Shown here piece by piece: positions 5,439 to 8,316 of a DNA stretch of 8,316 nucleotides; positions within the stretch are counted from its first letter, which is position 1; each line of letters opens with the position of its first letter. The notes under the pieces were generated by a model. That model was not told the DNA's origin. It made no database searches and saw only the letters and a program-made list of their open reading frames with translations. The DNA is from an uncultured Paraprevotella sp. (lineage in GTDB: Bacteria > Bacteroidota > Bacteroidia > Bacteroidales > Bacteroidaceae). The position numbers were made by a program, and so were the translations under genes. The stretch covers positions 1 to 8,316 of the forward strand of contig CAAGLP010000070.1 of NCBI GenBank assembly GCA_900770805.1, given 5' to 3'.

Positions 5439-6443
5439 ATGGCATTACTTAAGAAACTCTTACTGGTTGGTCTGGTATCAACCTCAAGCCTTGCATTTGC
5501 ACAAGAAAACAAATACACAGAAAACAAGATTTTCAATCATCTGGACATAGCCGTAACGGCTGGTTCTTCTGGTTTGGGAATTGAATTGGCATCACCTATC
5601 GGAAACATGGTACAACTGCGCACCGGCTTCTCTTTTATCCCCGAGTTTCGTCCCAAAATGAACTTCGGTATTGAGATAGGCGACGACCCAGCAGCAAGCC
5701 AGTCAAAATTTGAACAGATGTCATCAGCCTTAGAGAAATTAGTAGGATATGAAGTTAACAACAGCATAGACATGATAGGCGACCCTAATTTCTACAATTG
5801 GAGTGTATTGGTTGATGTACGCCCATTCAAGAACAACAAACACTGGCACTTTACCGCAGGTTTCTATTTGGGTTCTTCCACTATTGCAAACGCCTACAAC
5901 ACCACAGAGGACATGCCTTCGCTATTGGCCGTAGGAATATACAATAAATTCTACGACTATTTTACTGAAGAAAAATACTGGGACGACCCCATATACGACG
6001 ATGTTTTCCTTGACCCAAGTATTGGAGATGGCATAAAAGACATGATGGAAGGCTATGGCCGCATGGGTATGAACATGGGTACCTATAAAAAAGACATATA
6101 CAATGAAAACGGAGAACTAGTCCACAAAAAGGGAGACAAGTACATGATGACTCCTGGTAAGGACAGCATGGTAAAGGCCCAGATGAAGGCAAACATGTTC
6201 AAACCATACGTGGGGTTCGGTTATGGTGGCAGACTAGTTAAAAACAACGACCGCGCGCACATCTCATTTGATTGTGGTATAATGATGTGGGGCGGTTCAC
6301 CAAGCCTGATCACTCACGATGGAACTGACCTTATCCACGATGTAGAAGATGTACGCGGCAAAGTGGGTGATTATGTAGATGTTATTGAGCACCTCAAAGT
6401 ATATCCTGTCCTCAACCTACGCCTTTCATACAGATTGTTCTAA
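5439..6443 (+). CDS. Exported outer-membrane beta-barrel-like protein with a methionine-rich loop
   Basis: This 334-residue protein of unknown function has a classic signal peptide (MALLKKLLLVGLVSTSSLAFA, likely cut after AFA at 21). The rest alternates polar and hydrophobic residues in strand-like stretches, for example 34-51, 55-67, 120-129, 135-147, 255-266, 272-283 and 321-334. It ends in ...LNLRLSYRLF with a terminal phenylalanine, the usual signal for insertion into the outer membrane. HLDIAVTAGSSGLGIELA near residue 34 is typical of Bacteroidales barrel proteins. Residues about 150-250 break the pattern: they are acidic, then rich in methionine (ten Met between 202 and 253) and glycine, and probably form a long loop or plug. 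The promoter and 54-base leader are its own, and a strong hairpin follows, so it is a single-gene unit. Start choice rests on the signal peptide. Transport, adhesion and structural roles are all possible. Confidence 0.8.
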   Translation: MALLKKLLLVGLVSTSSLAFAQENKYTENKIFNHLDIAVTAGSSGLGIELASPIGNMVQLRTGFSFIPEFRPKMNFGIEIGDDPAASQSKFEQMSSALEKLVGYEVNNSIDMIGDPNFYNWSVLVDVRPFKNNKHWHFTAGFYLGSSTIANAYNTTEDMPSLLAVGIYNKFYDYFTEEKYWDDPIYDDVFLDPSIGDGIKDMMEGYGRMGMNMGTYKKDIYNENGELVHKKGDKYMMTPGKDSMVKAQMKANMFKPYVGFGYGGRLVKNNDRAHISFDCGIMMWGGSPSLITHDGTDLIHDVEDVRGKVGDYVDVIEHLKVYPVLNLRLSYRLF

Positions 6444-6505
6444 TACCCCTTCAATAAAAAAGGAAGAACTTCAAGGGAAAGAATAATACCATACATATCA
6501 CAAAC

Positions 6506-6539
6506 ATTGAGGGCATGCCAATCATGGCATGCCCTCAAT
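6506..6539. terminator. Perfect 15-bp hairpin between convergent genes, bidirectional terminator
   Basis: ATTGAGGGCATGCCA (6506-6520) and its exact complement (6525-6539) flank a 4-base ATCA loop. The hairpin is 62 bases after the outer-membrane protein stop and 41 bases before the stop of the convergent secreted-protein gene. Neither side has a real T run (CTATATAC on the plus strand, GTTTGTG on the minus), so termination may depend on the very stable stem. Being symmetric, it can serve both genes. Confidence 0.75.
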
Positions 6540-6580
6540 CTATATACATAATGTAATATTAGGCCTTGAAAAAGGAGGAA

Positions 6581-7657
6581 TTATCTGCAAATCTTCAAGC
6601 CTGTAGATGTAATATATACACCGTTTGCAGTGTTATTTACCCTCCGACCAGACAAGTCAAAACATACGACCTGCTTTTCTTTATCAGCCTCTACCCCTTC
6701 TATATCCGTGTTGTATTCTTCCTCTGTAATCATTCTAATTTCAGCAGGAGAACCAGCTGGTACTTTCAAATAGGCCTTATTTGCAGGAAGATAATCAAGA
6801 TCTGCAGTAACGAAACCAAGAGAACCATCGCTAAGCTTACCTAAAATACGCATTGTTTTGGGGTCGTAAGCAACACGATTCCAATGCTTTTTATTGCTAT
6901 TGTTGAAGTAGACTCCACCTAAACAATTACCTGATACCTCAGAACCGCCCGAAGCAAAAGCATCCAGCCTATTATCGGAATAATTTGCAGAAGCACATTC
7001 TACTATTACAGGAGTAGCAGCAGGAACAAAACCATCCTTTACCTCCTTCATCAGAGCAAGGTTGCTTCCAACTAATTTAATGTAATACATCTTTATAGCA
7101 GAAGACACAGGTTTATATGGAAAAGCAGCATACATGGTTGTATAATGAAGACCATTATGTTCTATTTCGGGTAATGCTGCGAAATAGTTGTCCGAAGATA
7201 CATTCAAAGGGAGGATTTTCCATTTTCGTGCCACCATTCCTGTCATGAGCCATCCCTCATCGTAATCGGAAACCTCATCACAAAGATACTTTGTTAAGCC
7301 ACTTGCAGTTGCATAAGCATAATAAGTTCCATCCTTCTGTTGTTTCAGATGCAGATATACTCCCATTAAATTATAAGAATCTATATTCTGTGCACGCAAG
7401 GAATAGTCATTATCGCCTGCTTTATATATATATATGACAGAGGCAGGATTGCCGACAATGCGTTCAAAACTTTTGATTGGCAGAATAGCTGCCAGATCTG
7501 GATCTGTAGTAGCCATGTTTACACTGGCACGATTGTCTATAACACTAAGATATCTGCCTGTAGTAGCGTTCTGGACACGGTAAAAACCATTGCCAGAAAA
7601 CTGAGCGTAAGATAACTGAGACAATAATGTAGCTATAAGAAATATGATATTCTTCAT
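6581..7657 (-). CDS. Secreted protein with ricin-like start and sorting-type C-terminal tail
   Basis: This 358-residue protein is of unknown function. It has a signal peptide (MKNIIFLIATLLSQLSYA, cut before Q19). Just after it, GNGFYRVQNATTGRYLSVID (22-41) looks like the first repeat of a ricin-type beta-trefoil or similar carbohydrate-binding fold. Further on come DGFVPAATPVIVE (208-220) and DYLPANKAYLKVP (288-300), an all-beta module recurring in Prevotella and Porphyromonas surface proteins. The end, VVCFDLSGRRVNNTANGVYI (330-349) plus GLKICR, resembles the C-terminal sorting tail recognised by the type IX secretion system, though shorter than the classic domain. Surface or extracellular location is therefore inferred; no catalytic motif is seen. 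It lies 85 bases after the OmpA-family gene on the same strand, with no TAnnTTTG promoter found between them, so read-through from that gene is possible. A perfect hairpin ends the region. Confidence 0.75.
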   Translation of the reverse strand: MKNIIFLIATLLSQLSYAQFSGNGFYRVQNATTGRYLSVIDNRASVNMATTDPDLAAILPIKSFERIVGNPASVIYIYKAGDNDYSLRAQNIDSYNLMGVYLHLKQQKDGTYYAYATASGLTKYLCDEVSDYDEGWLMTGMVARKWKILPLNVSSDNYFAALPEIEHNGLHYTTMYAAFPYKPVSSAIKMYYIKLVGSNLALMKEVKDGFVPAATPVIVECASANYSDNRLDAFASGGSEVSGNCLGGVYFNNSNKKHWNRVAYDPKTMRILGKLSDGSLGFVTADLDYLPANKAYLKVPAGSPAEIRMITEEEYNTDIEGVEADKEKQVVCFDLSGRRVNNTANGVYITSTGLKICR

Positions 7658-7666
7658 AATTGAAAC

Positions 7667-7715
7667 ATCACCCTGTCCCTCATACGGTACATATACGTAC
7701 TTGAGACAGAGTGAT
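7667..7715 (-). terminator. Hairpin between the OmpA-family gene and the secreted-protein gene
   Basis: On the minus strand ATCACTCTGTCTC (7715-7703) pairs with GGGACAGGGTGAT (7679-7667): 13 consecutive pairs, two of them U-G. In plus-strand RNA those two would be A/C mismatches, so the structure belongs to the leftward transcript. The loop contains GTAC...GTAC, which can add four pairs. It starts 27 bases after the OmpA stop and ends 9 bases before the next ATG. It is followed only by GTTTC, so it may be a leaky terminator, an RNA-processing or stability element, or both. Confidence 0.55.
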
Positions 7716-7742
7716 AATTATATTACGTTAAATAAACTTGTA

Positions 7743-8316
7743 TTACTTAGCAATACAGATACAAACGCGATTCATTGAGTTGTCTGTGAAGGGCTGCTCA
7801 ACATCGCCAAGAGCCTCTGAAGAGATACGGTCGATAGAGATACCAAACTTGTTAATCAAGTAATCGGTAACAACCTTAGCACGCTTCTCAGAAATGCGCT
7901 TGTTGATAGAAGCGGTGCCTGTACCCTTGTCGGCATGTGCTGATACAGAAACCTTGGCTTTGGGATTAGCCTTGAGGTAGTCAGCAACCTCCTTGATCTT
8001 GATCATTTCAACATCGGTAACCTTTGTGCTGTTCAGGGCGAAGAACACATCACGACGGATAGGCTCTACCACAACCTCCTTAACAACCTCAACAGGTACC
8101 TTCTTCTCAACAATCTTCTCTACTACCTTCTCAACATAGCGAATCTCAGGTTCGCAGCAAGGAGCCTTCTTGCGAGTAACGTTGGTTTTGCCAAAAGCGT
8201 ACTTCACACCAACCAAAGCATTGAAATACCAGTCAGCAGTACTTGCCTTCTTGGAATTGTAGGTATCTGGCAAAACTGTTGCATTGAGCTCCAGACCAAC
8301 ACTCCAGTTGTCGGTA
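7743..8316 (-). CDS. OmpA-family outer-membrane protein, C-terminal part (cut by the window edge)
   Basis: The last 190 residues are visible; the frame is open to the right edge and the N-terminal barrel lies outside. Visible residues 1-43 (TDNWSVGLELNATV..., DWYFNALVGVKYAFGK) are the final strands of the membrane barrel. A linker follows with two adjacent cysteines (APCCEPEIRYVEK) and a Val/Glu/Lys repeat (VEKVVEKIVEKKVPVEVVKE). The OmpA C-like domain covers about 86-190 (VFFALNSTKV; SAHADKGTGTASINKRISEKRAKVV; ends MNRVCICIAK). Asp129 and Arg145 of this part match the Asp and Arg that hold the diaminopimelate of peptidoglycan in the family. The protein therefore tethers the outer membrane to the cell wall. 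The TTG at 8273 is not a start, because the in-frame sequence upstream of it is clearly barrel. A hairpin lies 27 bases after its stop. Confidence 0.93.
   Translation of the reverse strand, partial: TDNWSVGLELNATVLPDTYNSKKASTADWYFNALVGVKYAFGKTNVTRKKAPCCEPEIRYVEKVVEKIVEKKVPVEVVKEVVVEPIRRDVFFALNSTKVTDVEMIKIKEVADYLKANPKAKVSVSAHADKGTGTASINKRISEKRAKVVTDYLINKFGISIDRISSEALGDVEQPFTDNSMNRVCICIAK

Noticed and set aside
5189..5452. An 87-codon plus-strand frame across the carB/outer-membrane protein spacer
   Set aside because: It runs through the terminator hairpin and both promoters, overlaps the start of the real gene, and has a composition dictated by AT-rich non-coding DNA.
6515..6556. A 13-codon plus-strand frame starting MPIMAC in the terminator
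   Set aside because: It is contained in the perfect hairpin and is explained by it.

Overview
The window most likely comes from a Bacteroidales bacterium, probably Prevotellaceae. Three things point there. Recognisable promoters have the Bacteroidetes form (a -33 TTT-type box, 20-21 bases, then TAnnTTTG) rather than the sigma-70 form. The OmpA-family protein and the barrel-like outer-membrane protein look like Bacteroidales types. A secreted protein ends in the short DLSGRRV...GVYI tail common in Prevotella and its relatives. This assignment is inferred from sequence style, not from a database match.

Layout from left to right. Positions 1-1430, minus strand: a two-gene unit in which a DUF5009 / heparan-alpha-glucosaminide N-acetyltransferase-like membrane protein (315-1430) is followed 6 bases later by the N-terminal part of a membrane-anchored alpha/beta hydrolase (1-308, cut by the window edge). 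A 430-base spacer (1431-1859) holds the promoter of that unit, a duplicated 14-mer containing the promoter -7 box, an intrinsic terminator oriented for carB, and a repeat-rich stretch with a clean 7-base tandem repeat right behind the carB stop. carB (1860-5087, minus) encodes a full-length 1075-residue carbamoyl-phosphate synthase large subunit. carA is not next to it.

The 351-base divergent spacer 5088-5438 is the most interesting part. It holds two back-to-back Bacteroidetes promoters. The leftward one does not lead straight into carB. It reads first through an 18-codon open frame with a Shine-Dalgarno-like sequence (5221-5277), then a strong hairpin followed by six Ts (5168-5209), and only then reaches the carB start about 80 bases on. 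The hairpin is fully paired in its outer stem only in the minus-strand RNA, through a G-U pair. A purine-rich segment at the end of the small frame can pair with the terminator's 5' arm. Together these look like a transcription attenuator for carB; its signal is unknown. The rightward promoter drives a 334-residue exported, probably beta-barrel outer-membrane protein with a methionine-rich loop (5439-6443).

Right end: a perfect 15-bp hairpin (6506-6539) separates convergent genes. On the minus strand lie an unfamiliar secreted protein with a lectin-like start and a sorting-type tail (6581-7657) and, upstream of it, the C-terminal 190 residues of an OmpA-family protein that links the outer membrane to peptidoglycan (7743-8316, cut by the window edge). 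A hairpin with two G-U pairs lies between them.

The window thus combines one housekeeping pyrimidine/arginine gene with cell-envelope genes. No CRISPR array, tRNA, rRNA, insertion sequence or phage gene was seen.
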